From a virus, in IMG/VR virus record IMGVR_UViG_3300042305_000730, positions 1-64,000 of that record: 64,000 nt of DNA; one strand, given 5' to 3'. Of this stretch, positions 1 to 8,672 are shown piece after piece. A program made the position numbers and the translations under genes. The notes below the pieces were generated by a model that ran no database searches, was not told where the DNA came from, and saw only the letters and a list, made by a program, of their open reading frames with translations. Position 1 is the stretch's first letter. The number at the start of each line of letters is the position of its first letter.

Positions 1-470
1 CTGTATTCAGTCATTAGTCCCCAAAGGGTTTCAACCACACAAGCCATACCAATGGTGTCAATTACAATTGGGTTCATACTTTCTAGTGGTGTATCCACAT
101 TATAAGTATGTTGCTCTATAGCATGGGTTGCATAAAACCTTAGATCAGAGGGCAAAACCCAATCGTAGTAATAACCTTCTACAAGTATCTTTGTTCCAGC
201 AGCCTGTGTATTACTTAAACGGATAATACCGTTACGGGCATCTAAAGAATAGTATGCGGATGCACTAGTGTCTGAGGTAACTTCTGTAGGGGTGTTGACC
301 GTATAAGTAGCCACCCACAACAGGTCTTGGTCAATATTGGGCATGCCTAATTCGTAGGTACGTCCTACAGCATCAAAAGATGTTTGAAAGAACTTAGGGT
401 AATCACGAAGAAATCCCCTAGCAATGTCAGTTACTTGCGTGACAAATTCAGTAGCATAAAGGTTTCGCAT
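1..470 (-). CDS. Head-tail connector-like protein, 3' end outside window
   Basis: Partial gene: the start codon is at 470 and the reading frame stays open to base 1, so the C-terminus is missing. The product begins MRNLYATEFVTQVTD and has aromatic-rich segments (GYYYDWVLP). It is the most downstream gene visible after capsid in the head operon, where neck, adaptor or completion proteins usually sit. That position and the conserved-looking N-terminus are the only basis for the call. No enzymatic motif is seen. The start lacks a strong Shine-Dalgarno and follows the 50-residue gene closely. Confidence 0.6.
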   Translation of the reverse strand, partial: MRNLYATEFVTQVTDIARGFLRDYPKFFQTSFDAVGRTYELGMPNIDQDLLWVATYTVNTPTEVTSDTSASAYYSLDARNGIIRLSNTQAAGTKILVEGYYYDWVLPSDLRFYATHAIEQHTYNVDTPLESMNPIVIDTIGMACVVETLWGLMTEY

Positions 471-487
471 TGATCTAGTTTACTTTA

Positions 488-640
488 TTATTGATCACCA
501 GAACCAGAACCAGGAACTGTATCCTGTAGTTCTTGTCCTATAGCGGGCTGCGTTTCCCTAAATCTGCCTAAACTAAATCGGCGTACCCTAATAATGTCTG
601 TAATGCTACCTTCAGGAGTAGGGATTGTTTCTTCGCTCAC
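488..640 (-). CDS. Small hypothetical protein (50 aa, GTG start)
   Basis: A 50-residue product with a charged middle (IIRVRRFSLGRFRE) and a Gly/Ser tail. The GTG start shares four bases (GTGA) with the stop codon of the upstream gene at 637-1281, the classic arrangement for translational coupling. That coupling is the main evidence that it is real. It lies in the head/connector operon, so a small virion or assembly role is possible, but nothing in the sequence shows it. Confidence 0.6.
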   Translation of the reverse strand: MSEETIPTPEGSITDIIRVRRFSLGRFRETQPAIGQELQDTVPGSGSGDQ

Positions 641-1281
641 AACCCAACCAAAAGAAATGGGTTCAAACCTTCATCAACTGGTCCTTCATACTTAGCAACG
701 TTTTGCCAACCAACTGTAGATGAATACACATATAGAGAAGATTGGTTTAGTTCAGGTGTATGGCCTGTCCGTATGTAAAGATCACCAGGGTTCACTGTTG
801 CTGTTGGTGCGGCTGTCCCGCTGCGTAATGCATCTTCAACAAATTTACGTTTATCTACAGCGCTTAATGCACTTAAGGCAACACCTGATTTACGATAAAT
901 AGCGTAGAGTGCAGTGTGGTTATCACTGATTGCAGGGAAGACAGGATTGGTTGCACTAGCCGTACCTTTAACAGTTAGGTAGGTAGCAACACCGCTAGTA
1001 ACCGATGCAACAATAATATCAAAACGAGGATCAGCATCAGCAGCATCAAAAGTAACCGTGCTTGTTGCTACAGGGTAGTAAACATTGTTTACAATGACTT
1101 CCCCTGCTGTTAAAGTAGCGCTACCAGTTCCAGCAGAAAATACTGTAATGTTTGCACCACTAACTACGCCATGATTGCCATTACCTAGGATTTGAAAATC
1201 AAGAGAATCTGGTTCTGCTTGATCAATGCTCTGGAAAGTTACACCATAGTCACTTGCATTGGGTACTGTTAATCCAGCCAT
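637..1281 (-). CDS. Predicted virion structural protein
   Basis: A 214-residue beta-rich protein, high in Thr/Ser/Val/Ala, without Cys motifs. It contains a segment of the type GDLYIRTG...SLYVYSSTVGWQNVAKYEG, which in phage fibre and appendage proteins recurs as a short module with a conserved aromatic W. It lies directly downstream of the capsid genes. A head fibre, collar or tail-attachment role is inferred from position and composition only. It overlaps the next small gene by four bases. Confidence 0.6.
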   Translation of the reverse strand: MAGLTVPNASDYGVTFQSIDQAEPDSLDFQILGNGNHGVVSGANITVFSAGTGSATLTAGEVIVNNVYYPVATSTVTFDAADADPRFDIIVASVTSGVATYLTVKGTASATNPVFPAISDNHTALYAIYRKSGVALSALSAVDKRKFVEDALRSGTAAPTATVNPGDLYIRTGHTPELNQSSLYVYSSTVGWQNVAKYEGPVDEGLNPFLLVGL

Positions 1282-1288
1282 TTAAACC

Positions 1289-1537
1289 TCAGAGAGTGTC
1301 GTAGATATTTCCTGAATTCTTCAAGTAGTTGAAAAGGTCACGGGGTAGTTTGTAACGAGTACCATCTACAAATGAAAATTGCTTTGTTCCCCAATACTGG
1401 GTCCAAGTGCCTTTTACTCTTGCATTGATAGTGTCTGAAAGTAACTTAGCGTCCAAAACTTCTGCTTCAGGTATTTCTGAAACATAAAGGTCTTCTTCAA
1501 CTTCAATAAATTCTTTAATTGCTTTTTTTGCTGACAT
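1289..1537 (-). CDS. Small protein following the capsid gene
   Basis: An 82-residue product with an acidic N-terminal half and a C-terminal motif FSFVDGTRYKLPRDLFNYLK. The pattern 'F...G..Y.LP.D...YL' is common in small phage proteins encoded next to major capsid genes. A purine-rich ribosome site (AAGGAGCAATAC) precedes the ATG. It may be a minor head or decoration protein; that is inference from position. Confidence 0.6.
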   Translation of the reverse strand: MSAKKAIKEFIEVEEDLYVSEIPEAEVLDAKLLSDTINARVKGTWTQYWGTKQFSFVDGTRYKLPRDLFNYLKNSGNIYDTL

Positions 1538-1562
1538 GTATTGCTCCTTATTTTATGAAGTT

Positions 1563-1600
1563 TTCAGGGGGGCTGAGGTTTTCCCAACCCCCCCAAAGCC
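1563..1600 (-). terminator. Stem-loop after the capsid gene
   Basis: Read on the minus strand, a run of seven G, then TTGGGAAAACC, then a run of C after TCAG can fold into a GC-rich hairpin just after the capsid stop codon. No long T-run follows, so it may act as an mRNA 3' stabiliser or partial terminator that keeps capsid expression above that of downstream genes. Fold is by eye. Confidence 0.45.
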
Positions 1601-1612
1601 TATTACAAGTTA

Positions 1613-2698
1613 TTACGAGGAAGCGATTGCTCCACCCTTGGTGTTAATCACAACACGGGATTCTCCAGTAATCATACCGAAGCCCCAGATTGCGTACCAA
1701 GCCAAACCATGCTCACGACCGAAGTCAATGACACCACCGTCACGGAGTTCCACTGGCAAAGCAATGGCGTGTCCGAAGGCGTTGTCACCGATCATCAAGG
1801 CGCTGTATGATTCTGCGGCTACAGCCTGCGAACCCGATGCCGAAGAATCAATGTCTGCTGGGCCAGAACCCTTTTTGACTTGGGTGGTCTCAATGAACAC
1901 TACGTCATAGAGGCGACCAATTTCACCAAGCATGAAGTTACCTGGAGCGGCATACTTCGTGACTTCAATGAATTCAGGCCAGTCACGGAGCGCACGGCTC
2001 TGCGATGGGTGAACGAAGCACACGTAGGTGTCGCCAAGGCGTGGGATGTTCTGACCAGCCAAGATCTCAACAGCATCCTTGATGGATGCAGGCGAGAGGT
2101 AGCCTGGGTTTGATGCATCACCCAAGGTGCCTGCATCATATGGTGCAAGCGAACCACGAGTTGAACCAAGAGTCTTGCGACCAAAGACAACTGATGGAGG
2201 AACTGCTGCGCCACCACCGAACGGAATTGCGTTCTGGTAGAGGGTGTTGCGTGCCTGAATGTCCATGGACTGTGCCATCTGACGACCAAGCAAACGACTG
2301 GAAGATGCCATTACGTCATCAAATGCTGCGTTAAGCAACAACTCGGTGACAGCAACTGCCTTACCTTGTTCAGCAACCGTAATCTGAATCTGTGATGCTG
2401 ATAGGGAGGCTGGCTCCATACGAACACCTTCAGTCAAGACTGCGCCTGTTGCTTCATCTGTTTCAAGGTTGGTGTAACGCATGAAGTTGATTGTCAAACC
2501 TGGTTGAACACCAAGTTCTGTCTTCTTGACAGCGAACTGTTCAAAACGAAGAACTGGCATTGCTTGGAACAAAATCTCTTTTGACCAAATCTGTTGAATT
2601 GCTGGTGAAAGTGTTGCATCACTTGAATAACCTGTCGTGGTAATTGAACCAAGACCTGCTCCTGTAATTGCGCCACCTACTGGGCCTGGAAGTGCCAT
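1613..2698 (-). CDS. Major capsid protein, N4-gp56 family
   Basis: A 361-residue protein that would form the icosahedral shell. It reads like the N4-gp56-type coat family: an N-terminal segment ending in the IWSKEILFQAMP-like region, a central block with LTEGV, TVAEQGKAVAVTELLLNAAFDD and the SSSRLLGRQMAQSMD helix, a middle domain with a HPSQSRALRD motif, and a C-terminal ELRDGGVIDFGREHGLAWYA block. It starts at an ATG after AAGGAG. It lies directly downstream of scaffold and portal. Length fits the family. The family call is from recalled motifs. Confidence 0.88.
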   Translation of the reverse strand: MALPGPVGGAITGAGLGSITTTGYSSDATLSPAIQQIWSKEILFQAMPVLRFEQFAVKKTELGVQPGLTINFMRYTNLETDEATGAVLTEGVRMEPASLSASQIQITVAEQGKAVAVTELLLNAAFDDVMASSSRLLGRQMAQSMDIQARNTLYQNAIPFGGGAAVPPSVVFGRKTLGSTRGSLAPYDAGTLGDASNPGYLSPASIKDAVEILAGQNIPRLGDTYVCFVHPSQSRALRDWPEFIEVTKYAAPGNFMLGEIGRLYDVVFIETTQVKKGSGPADIDSSASGSQAVAAESYSALMIGDNAFGHAIALPVELRDGGVIDFGREHGLAWYAIWGFGMITGESRVVINTKGGAIASS

Positions 2699-2734
2699 AA
2701 CTGCTCCTTAATAATTAATGGATATAAACCTGAC

Positions 2735-3523
2735 TTAGAAACGACCTTTAGGTCGTGAACTCAATAACCTATCACGCATTTTAACATACTGATCCATTGT
2801 CATATTTCGGATGTCATCCGCATTCAACGATTGGTATTCCGTTTGGGTTTCCATGGGTCCAACAGATGGTGACGTTACCGCCGCACCTTTAACACGGCTC
2901 GGTTGAGTCGCTTGCTGGATACTCTCTATGATAGCAGCACTTCGTTGACGGAGGATTTCCACAGAAGCCTCAACTTCTTCTGGAGTATTCCCTGCTACTA
3001 GGTCAATAAGTTCAGGAATAATCTCTTCCTGTGATTCATGAATACGGCGTTGACGATAAGTCTCAAGGTCACGCAATTGGCGCTCTTTCTCAAGAAGGGC
3101 TTCTTGGGCATGGCGCTCTTCTTCAATAGCCTGGAAGCGTGTCTGCCATTCCTTATCAATATTCTGAATCTTGACATTGAAGTCGTCTTCTGCACGCTTA
3201 AGCAACTCTTTTGCGCTTAGTTCATCAAACTCACGTTGACGACGAATCTCTTCTTCTTTACGAGAGATCTCAGTTGCTTCTTTAATTGCTTTTTCTCGCT
3301 CAGTTGCAAGGACTGTGATTTGTTCTTCCATGCTTTTGTAGCGGCCTTCAGCCTCTTCAATGCGCTTGTAGAGTTTGTCTTTTTCCTGCTTGCGAATGCT
3401 CTCCACCTCATCCTCGGTGAATGTCTTACCTTTTTGCGGTGGAGCCACTTGCTCAACTGCTTCATTAAAGGCTGCAACAGCCTCTACGGGAATAAGGATT
3501 TCATCATTACTTTGCTTTGCCAT
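2735..3523 (-). CDS. Capsid scaffolding-type coiled-coil protein
   Basis: A 262-residue, highly charged protein. Residues about 35-165 are an almost unbroken Glu/Lys/Arg/Gln-rich helix with heptad spacing (coiled coil), followed by a Pro-containing linker and a short C-terminal region ending MRDRLLSSRPKGRF. Placement between portal and capsid genes and the coiled-coil build are typical of scaffold or head-assembly proteins. The basic C-terminal tail is the usual coat-binding part in scaffolds. It starts at ATG after AGGAGAAAATT. No protease was recognised next to it. Confidence 0.75.
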   Translation of the reverse strand: MAKQSNDEILIPVEAVAAFNEAVEQVAPPQKGKTFTEDEVESIRKQEKDKLYKRIEEAEGRYKSMEEQITVLATEREKAIKEATEISRKEEEIRRQREFDELSAKELLKRAEDDFNVKIQNIDKEWQTRFQAIEEERHAQEALLEKERQLRDLETYRQRRIHESQEEIIPELIDLVAGNTPEEVEASVEILRQRSAAIIESIQQATQPSRVKGAAVTSPSVGPMETQTEYQSLNADDIRNMTMDQYVKMRDRLLSSRPKGRF

Positions 3524-3581
3524 AATTTTCTCCTATGTGTTGTTCAGCAAATACTAACTTAACTTGATTTATATAAACGTA

Positions 3582-5273
3582 TTATTTGTCTTCATCAGGG
3601 ATTCGGCGTTGAGCGAATCTTGCGCCGTATGCCCTGCTAGTCATTTGGTTCATCAATTCCATTTCTACTGGTGGGACACCAGCACCTGGAAGCACTCCGC
3701 CCCCTTGGGGACTTCCTGCACTACTAACATTAGCACCTCCAGCGGACACGTTTTCTAAGCCTCCGCCTTGAGGCAATAATCCTGTAGCCATCATTACTGC
3801 TTGACCAATTTGTGCACGGAGCATATCCAGTGCACCTTGATCAAGAGCATCATCTCGTAGTTCCTCAAAGATTTCAACCATCTTCTCATTTGGAAACTCT
3901 TCACCAAGTAGTGCAAGGGCTCCACGCTTAGACTCAATACCTAAAGCCATCTTTGCCTGCACCTCGTTTAGTTTAATGAGGGCATCTACTGGTAGTGGTT
4001 CGGGCCAATGAATAGTGGTCTTATAAGTGTTTGGGTCATTAGGATCAAGGACCAAAAGCATGTCTGGTTCAGGCTGTGCTGCTTGTGATGCGTCATACTG
4101 CAGCAATTCAGGTACAAAAACAGATGCTGTCCTAATGATGATTTCGTTTAGTTTTTCAAGACCATTGGTAAAGTGAATCTTTTTCATTTGGTAACGGTTC
4201 ATCAATGGTTGATACTGGATTGCAAGAGCAACACCTGAAGTGTTGGACACTGGTTGGAACTGTCCCAAGGCTGTTTCAGGTACACCAGTAATTTCATGCA
4301 TAGCCCGTTTAATCATCTGGACGTATTCAATGGCACCAGCCATTTCACCACGGGATTCAAGGTTAAACACATTGGCTTCTTTAGGAAGACCAGCCCAGAC
4401 CTTTTTAGGACCACGCTCTAGTTGTGATGCCTTAGCACCAGTGATGATAGTTACTGGGGCAGCATGGTAGTTAATGATGTCTGAAATTTCAGTCATCTTC
4501 TCATTGAGTTCACGGTTTAGTTGGATAATGTCCCAAATATCAGACTGACCCCATGGCGATGAAGTTATTGTAATGTTAGGAATGTGGACAATAGGTACAG
4601 CACCGATTGGGTTTGCATATTGATCAATCAACTCATCATTAATAAACTGTTGAACTGATTCATCTGTCAAGATCTCTGTAAAGGTATATACCTGACGAGT
4701 ACCTTCAGGGGATGTACCCCAAAAGCGATACTTAAGTTTAAATCTAAGCAAGCGTTCTTTATCATGTGGGTGATACTCAGGAAAACAGTGAGCAGGGTTT
4801 AGCGGGAGGATGCGAATACGCCCAGGCTTAACCATTCCAGTTGGGTCTGTGTATGGTTCATCATAGGCAACTTTGACAAAGCAGTCACCAGTTATAGACG
4901 CAAGTTGTCCCATTTGCCAAAGAAGGTAATGCTTATTATTGTGGTTATCCCAAACTTCGTGAAGCAGGTGAGGGATAATTGCTTGGTTTTGCTCAGGAAC
5001 TTTAAACTGAATGCCCTTACCAAAACAAAAGTTAGTAATGAAATCGGACATGGTTTTGATGTAGTTCATCGTGACATTGTTGTCACCCATCTCACGGCGG
5101 TGTGACCAGTGATGTCCTAGATACCAAGCCCACGCAGAGGAATACCTATTGAGTCTTGGTCCGTGAACTTCAAACTCTTCGTCTGCAAGTTCAACCAATC
5201 CTAATGGACTGATTGCTACGGTTAAGTCACTAGATGCCGCCCGATAGGACGGAGACCAAAAATCAATAGGCAT
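3582..5273 (-). CDS. Portal protein
   Basis: A 563-residue protein expected to form the dodecameric portal through which DNA enters and leaves the head. Portal-like features are an N-terminal region with tandem Trp/His (WAWYLGHHWSHRR), the MGQLASITGDCFVKVAYD core, NPIGAVPIVHIPN before the stem, a helical stem region SDIWDIIQLNRELNEKMTEISD, and ITGVPETALGQ...SGVALAIQ, the motif seen in SPP1-type portals. A Gly/Pro-rich C-terminus follows. Upstream of scaffold and capsid, as expected. ATG preceded by AAAAGGTG. Confidence 0.87.
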   Translation of the reverse strand: MPIDFWSPSYRAASSDLTVAISPLGLVELADEEFEVHGPRLNRYSSAWAWYLGHHWSHRREMGDNNVTMNYIKTMSDFITNFCFGKGIQFKVPEQNQAIIPHLLHEVWDNHNNKHYLLWQMGQLASITGDCFVKVAYDEPYTDPTGMVKPGRIRILPLNPAHCFPEYHPHDKERLLRFKLKYRFWGTSPEGTRQVYTFTEILTDESVQQFINDELIDQYANPIGAVPIVHIPNITITSSPWGQSDIWDIIQLNRELNEKMTEISDIINYHAAPVTIITGAKASQLERGPKKVWAGLPKEANVFNLESRGEMAGAIEYVQMIKRAMHEITGVPETALGQFQPVSNTSGVALAIQYQPLMNRYQMKKIHFTNGLEKLNEIIIRTASVFVPELLQYDASQAAQPEPDMLLVLDPNDPNTYKTTIHWPEPLPVDALIKLNEVQAKMALGIESKRGALALLGEEFPNEKMVEIFEELRDDALDQGALDMLRAQIGQAVMMATGLLPQGGGLENVSAGGANVSSAGSPQGGGVLPGAGVPPVEMELMNQMTSRAYGARFAQRRIPDEDK

Positions 5274-5311
5274 TTATTACACCTTTTCTAAGAAGAAGAA
5301 TACTTAAGATG

Positions 5312-5581
5312 TTACTTCTTTTTTGCGGGTGCGGCTTTCTTGGCTACTTTTTTCTCAACAACAGGTGCTGCTGCCATAGCCTTAGTCGCAACACTCAACA
5401 AAAGAGCGGTGTTCTTTGGTCCAATCTTGGTGGACACAATTGAAACAAGGGCTGCTGCGGCAGGAACGGCAAGAGCAATTACTTCTGCCGAAAGGTCACA
5501 CTTTGCACCTACATATGTAAGGGCACCCAAAACAACACCCTTGAGTGCTGCGTCTGCTGTTTCTACTTTAGTGTTATTCAT
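5312..5581 (-). CDS. Small membrane-type protein with Lys/Ala tail
   Basis: An 89-residue product: an Ala/Leu/Val-rich region with one or two possible membrane helices (about residues 14-50), then a Lys/Ala/Pro-rich tail (KKVAKKAAPAKKK). The shape (hydrophobic helices plus a basic tail) is holin-like, but the AAPAKKK tail also resembles DNA-binding histone-like tails. It sits between the Ntn-hydrolase and portal genes with its own AGGAGAATAT site. Function unknown. Confidence 0.6.
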   Translation of the reverse strand: MNNTKVETADAALKGVVLGALTYVGAKCDLSAEVIALAVPAAAALVSIVSTKIGPKNTALLLSVATKAMAAAPVVEKKVAKKAAPAKKK

Positions 5582-5608
5582 ATATTCTCCTAAGTTGGGG
5601 ATACCCGA

Positions 5609-6244
5609 TTATACAGGCTTTCGGGTTTTGTTGGTTACCTCATACTCCTGTATGTATGAGTGGTACGGTGGCCCAGTATACGGGTCAAATCGTGCGGCAA
5701 TGTTTAGGGCTTTAATTGCACTAGTTTTAGCCTGTTGGATTGTTTGCTTCTTATTGTGGGTCAACACCTGCATAGCACCTTGTGCGTATGAAGAACCTGA
5801 ACCAATGGAGTAAACACTGTTGGCTTCTGAAGCCCATGAATAATCTCCGTCAACAACGTAGATAACTCCGTTAATGGCTACAAGGATGGTTGACCCATGT
5901 TCTGCAATGTGGTCTTTATCGTCCCTGTCTGGCATGGAATATCCTTGTGCGTCAAAGCATTCACGGAGTGCCGGGATGAACTTCGCCGTAAAGAACTGGT
6001 CAAGTTTCTTCCCTTTAAGGTTTGGTGGCGGTGTCGGCGGTTGGAAGACGTGATGGAGAATGTTGATGGCTCGTACATCTCCAGCAGCGCCAAGTAAATA
6101 CTTTCCATTAGTTGCTACCTTGCTTGAACCTTCTCTTAAGGTTCCGATATGGGTGGCAAAGCCACCTGCGTCCATTGCTGAAATACGTGAGTCAACACAA
6201 ACAACTACAAACCCATCACCTTGTACGCCAACAATAGTCGTCAT
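5609..6244 (-). CDS. Proteasome beta / HslV-like Ntn-hydrolase
   Basis: A 211-residue protein starting MTTIVGVQGDGF. If the initiator Met is removed, Thr becomes residue 1, the catalytic nucleophile of proteasome beta and HslV subunits. Asp falls exactly at position 17 (VCVDSR), a Lys in GSSKV is at about 41 (eight later than the usual Lys33, explained by a short insertion), LLGAAGD follows, and GSGSSYAQGAM matches the Ser129-Gly-Ser block. All catalytic elements are present. In the family this is a compartmentalised threonine peptidase. Here it lies between metallophosphoesterase and portal genes. Target unknown; head-protein processing or host proteolysis are both possible. Confidence 0.82.
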   Translation of the reverse strand: MTTIVGVQGDGFVVVCVDSRISAMDAGGFATHIGTLREGSSKVATNGKYLLGAAGDVRAINILHHVFQPPTPPPNLKGKKLDQFFTAKFIPALRECFDAQGYSMPDRDDKDHIAEHGSTILVAINGVIYVVDGDYSWASEANSVYSIGSGSSYAQGAMQVLTHNKKQTIQQAKTSAIKALNIAARFDPYTGPPYHSYIQEYEVTNKTRKPV

Positions 6245-6246
6245 AG

Positions 6247-7419
6247 TTATTCGGCGCTGTACTCTTTACCATGATACAGAGCCCAACCGTTATAGATGGG
6301 GATTACATCATAGGTAAAGCGGTGACTTTGGTCATCTTCGTAAGTAACGATACCAAGACCTTGTTGCCAATTCTCATACCGTGTTAACGGGCGACCGTCA
6401 AGGTCTACACCCCCGCGTGTGGACGGAATAGCGCCGTCAATACGAGCAAGGCAACCAGGAGAGGCAGCCATGATGGTGCGTGGACCATCATAGTCTTCAC
6501 GAGTTTTAAACGCTGTTTCAATTCTGTGGATGTGTCCATAAATTACGCTCGTCTTTTCTGAGTTGAGATAAATGTGTGCAGTAGAGCCTGATGACTTAAC
6601 ACGGTCCCCGTGGATGACTCGCAACTTCTCGTTGATCCAATAATCAGATGCTGGATAACCTGGACGGTACTCCACACCAAACTCATCCATGCGACAAAGG
6701 TATGGGATAGATAGTACGGGCCAAGAATCTGGAGTGTTTCCTTTTCGTAGACCATATGCCGCACCTGCATTAACAAGTAGGTATTTAGGCATGCGCTCTT
6801 CGTGATTTCCTGCAAGCCAAATGATTTTTGCTGTCGGTGCGGCTGCACGCATTTCTGCACAAAACTTAGTTGACCTATCAATTGCTGCTTGTGTTGTTTG
6901 AGCATACGAAGGGTATGTCAGGTACTTACCCATCTCTGGAAGATCTAAGTTGTCACCAACACATACGATTACATCAGGTTGGGAATCAATAATAATCTTA
7001 AGAGAAACCTGTATTGCCTTCTCATCATGTGTTGGTTCTAGTTCTCCATCACGTCCACGATAATATCCAATCTGAATATCAGGGACAACTACACATGTTT
7101 TAAACTGTGTTGCTTTCTTACTTGTCGCCTTTACTGGCGGAAGTTTTATTGCTGGTCCTTGCTTTACTATAGCCCACTCAGGACCAGTTTCCCACTTCGG
7201 AGATAACTGCACAGTAGTAGTTGTTTTAGTTTGTACAACTCCGTCTTTATCAGGAGATAACGCATGCCTAATAGATACTTTTTCAATGTTTCCAATTTCA
7301 TCTAGATCTATATCTTTTGCAACTAATAGATCTGCAATTGCCCCAAGCATCTTTTCTTTACGCTGTTTTATTTCTTGCTCGCTTGCAAGTGTTGTTAACT
7401 TATCTTGCAGATTACTCAT
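6247..7419 (-). CDS. Calcineurin-like metallophosphoesterase
   Basis: A 390-residue protein. Residues about 108-320 carry the ordered metallophosphoesterase motifs: DIQ at 114-116, GDNLD at 155-159, GNHEER at 204-209, HGD at 270-272 and GHIH at 295-298. These bind a two-metal centre and hydrolyse phosphoesters. The first 100 residues are charged and lack a known domain. Substrate is unknown; phage relatives act on nucleic acids or nucleotides. It is followed after three bases by the proteasome-like gene and overlaps the stop of the preceding gene by eight bases, so these are translationally linked. Confidence 0.87.
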   Translation of the reverse strand: MSNLQDKLTTLASEQEIKQRKEKMLGAIADLLVAKDIDLDEIGNIEKVSIRHALSPDKDGVVQTKTTTTVQLSPKWETGPEWAIVKQGPAIKLPPVKATSKKATQFKTCVVVPDIQIGYYRGRDGELEPTHDEKAIQVSLKIIIDSQPDVIVCVGDNLDLPEMGKYLTYPSYAQTTQAAIDRSTKFCAEMRAAAPTAKIIWLAGNHEERMPKYLLVNAGAAYGLRKGNTPDSWPVLSIPYLCRMDEFGVEYRPGYPASDYWINEKLRVIHGDRVKSSGSTAHIYLNSEKTSVIYGHIHRIETAFKTREDYDGPRTIMAASPGCLARIDGAIPSTRGGVDLDGRPLTRYENWQQGLGIVTYEDDQSHRFTYDVIPIYNGWALYHGKEYSAE

Positions 7420-7711
7420 TAGTTACTCCCAAGTTGTTAGGCAAACATAAACACTTATTGTCAGTTCCTTCTCTAAAGCATTCACGTTTTTGGTTAATAG
7501 TGTTTCGTGCTATAGAAAAACCTTCATCAATAAGTGCTTGATGAATTGCTGAATTAGATGCTGGACTTTGTAATGCCTCTAATAGCGCTTTGGCTGTAGG
7601 TACATCTAGCATCTTATGTATCCTACCTATTGGGCAGGGAGCATCCACTACTTTTGACATTTGGACTAAGCGAGATAAAAGAGTTTCCTCTTCTTCACTA
7701 CTTTTTGACAT
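7412..7711 (-). CDS. Hypothetical protein, possible HTH fold
   Basis: A 99-residue protein with a helical N-terminal half. A segment 'SNSAIHQALIDEGFSIARNTINQKREC' resembles a helix-turn-helix in which 'FSIARNTINQKR' would be the recognition helix. Two Cys in the tail (NKCLCLP) are not enough for a zinc site. It overlaps genes on both sides by 8 and 14 bases. A DNA-binding or small-terminase-like role is possible but not shown. Confidence 0.55.
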   Translation of the reverse strand: MSKSSEEEETLLSRLVQMSKVVDAPCPIGRIHKMLDVPTAKALLEALQSPASNSAIHQALIDEGFSIARNTINQKRECFREGTDNKCLCLPNNLGVTNE

Positions 7712-7841
7712 GCTTTTTTTCCAGTTTTTGCCGCTCGTGCTTTAGCACTTCAAGTAAGCGGAATAACTCATCTGCATCAGTAGGGCCTCCAAAGACCTTA
7801 CTCAAGTAATAAGTAATGCTATCAATGTCTTGTACACGCAT
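7698..7841 (-). CDS. Small hypothetical protein (47 aa)
   Basis: A 47-residue product, MRVQDIDSITYYLSKVFGG..., ending in a Lys-rich helix. It overlaps the start of the next gene by 14 bases, and an AAGGTGG site lies a few bases before the ATG. Reading-frame overlap and Shine-Dalgarno support it. No family recognised. Confidence 0.5.
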   Translation of the reverse strand: MRVQDIDSITYYLSKVFGGPTDADELFRLLEVLKHERQKLEKKHVKK

Positions 7842-7907
7842 GCAACCACCTTCATTTGGTCTAGGGCAAATAGACTACCCTACACAGAAGGTTATGTCAA
7901 CCATCGG

Positions 7908-8672
7908 CTACTTCAGTCCGAGAAGTTCCTTAACTTTTGGACCAACAACAGAGTCAGCAGCAAGTTTGTTTGCTACTTTAAAAGCCTTAATAGCCTCTGT
8001 AGTGCCTTGGTTCATTTGACCATCAATAACACCTTTATAAAAGCCTTTAGCCTTCAATGCTTCTTGTAGGGGTGCATGCCCAGCAGCGGCTGGGGCGGCG
8101 GCTGGAGCCTTACCTACTGGTGCAGTAACACCGTTGGCATCCATCCAGGCTTTTACTGATGCTGGGATATTGTCGCCACAGACATAGCGAAGATGCCATG
8201 GCTCAGATGGAACTACTTCCCATGAGAAGCCAAACTCTTTGACATTCGCAATAAGCCAGTTGAGGCGCTTTGGCTCAGACGCGGAATGAACGTCACAGGC
8301 CAAACCGAGGTTATGCTGCGATTTACCAGGCGTGGCAAGCATCGCCATACCCTTCTTGAGATACCAAGTCTTGCCTTCAAAGGTTTTAGTGCTGGTTCCG
8401 TCCACTTTGTCAAGTGTGTAGCGGGTGAGAAATCCTTTTTTCTGGGTCTCGTAATCTCTATATGTGTCGCCGCTGCTAGTGGGTTTTAGTTCAACGCCTG
8501 CGGCTTTTGCCTTCTCTACCATTGCCATCCATGCACATGCTGCAATCCAGTGCATCTTGCCACCACCAGGAACAGCCTTAAGAAGATTTTCAGGAAGTTT
8601 TCCTGGTTCAATACCCTTAAGATCTTTTGGAAGAACTACGGGGACGATATAATCCCAAGCAACCTTACTCAT
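7908..8672 (-). CDS. Endolysin: D-Ala-D-Ala peptidase (VanY/M15) plus peptidoglycan-binding domain
   Basis: A 254-residue lysin that would cut peptidoglycan peptide stems to release progeny. The N-terminal domain (to about 172) carries the M15 zinc motif SxHxxGxAxD (Ser118, His120, Asp127) and EPWH (Glu157, His160). An Ala/Pro-rich linker (185-198) leads to a C-terminal peptidoglycan-binding type 1 repeat with ALKAKGFYKG and FKVANKL. No signal peptide, so export would need a holin; two or three small membrane proteins lie immediately upstream. Overlaps the preceding gene by four bases. Confidence 0.92.
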   Translation of the reverse strand: MSKVAWDYIVPVVLPKDLKGIEPGKLPENLLKAVPGGGKMHWIAACAWMAMVEKAKAAGVELKPTSSGDTYRDYETQKKGFLTRYTLDKVDGTSTKTFEGKTWYLKKGMAMLATPGKSQHNLGLACDVHSASEPKRLNWLIANVKEFGFSWEVVPSEPWHLRYVCGDNIPASVKAWMDANGVTAPVGKAPAAAPAAAGHAPLQEALKAKGFYKGVIDGQMNQGTTEAIKAFKVANKLAADSVVGPKVKELLGLK

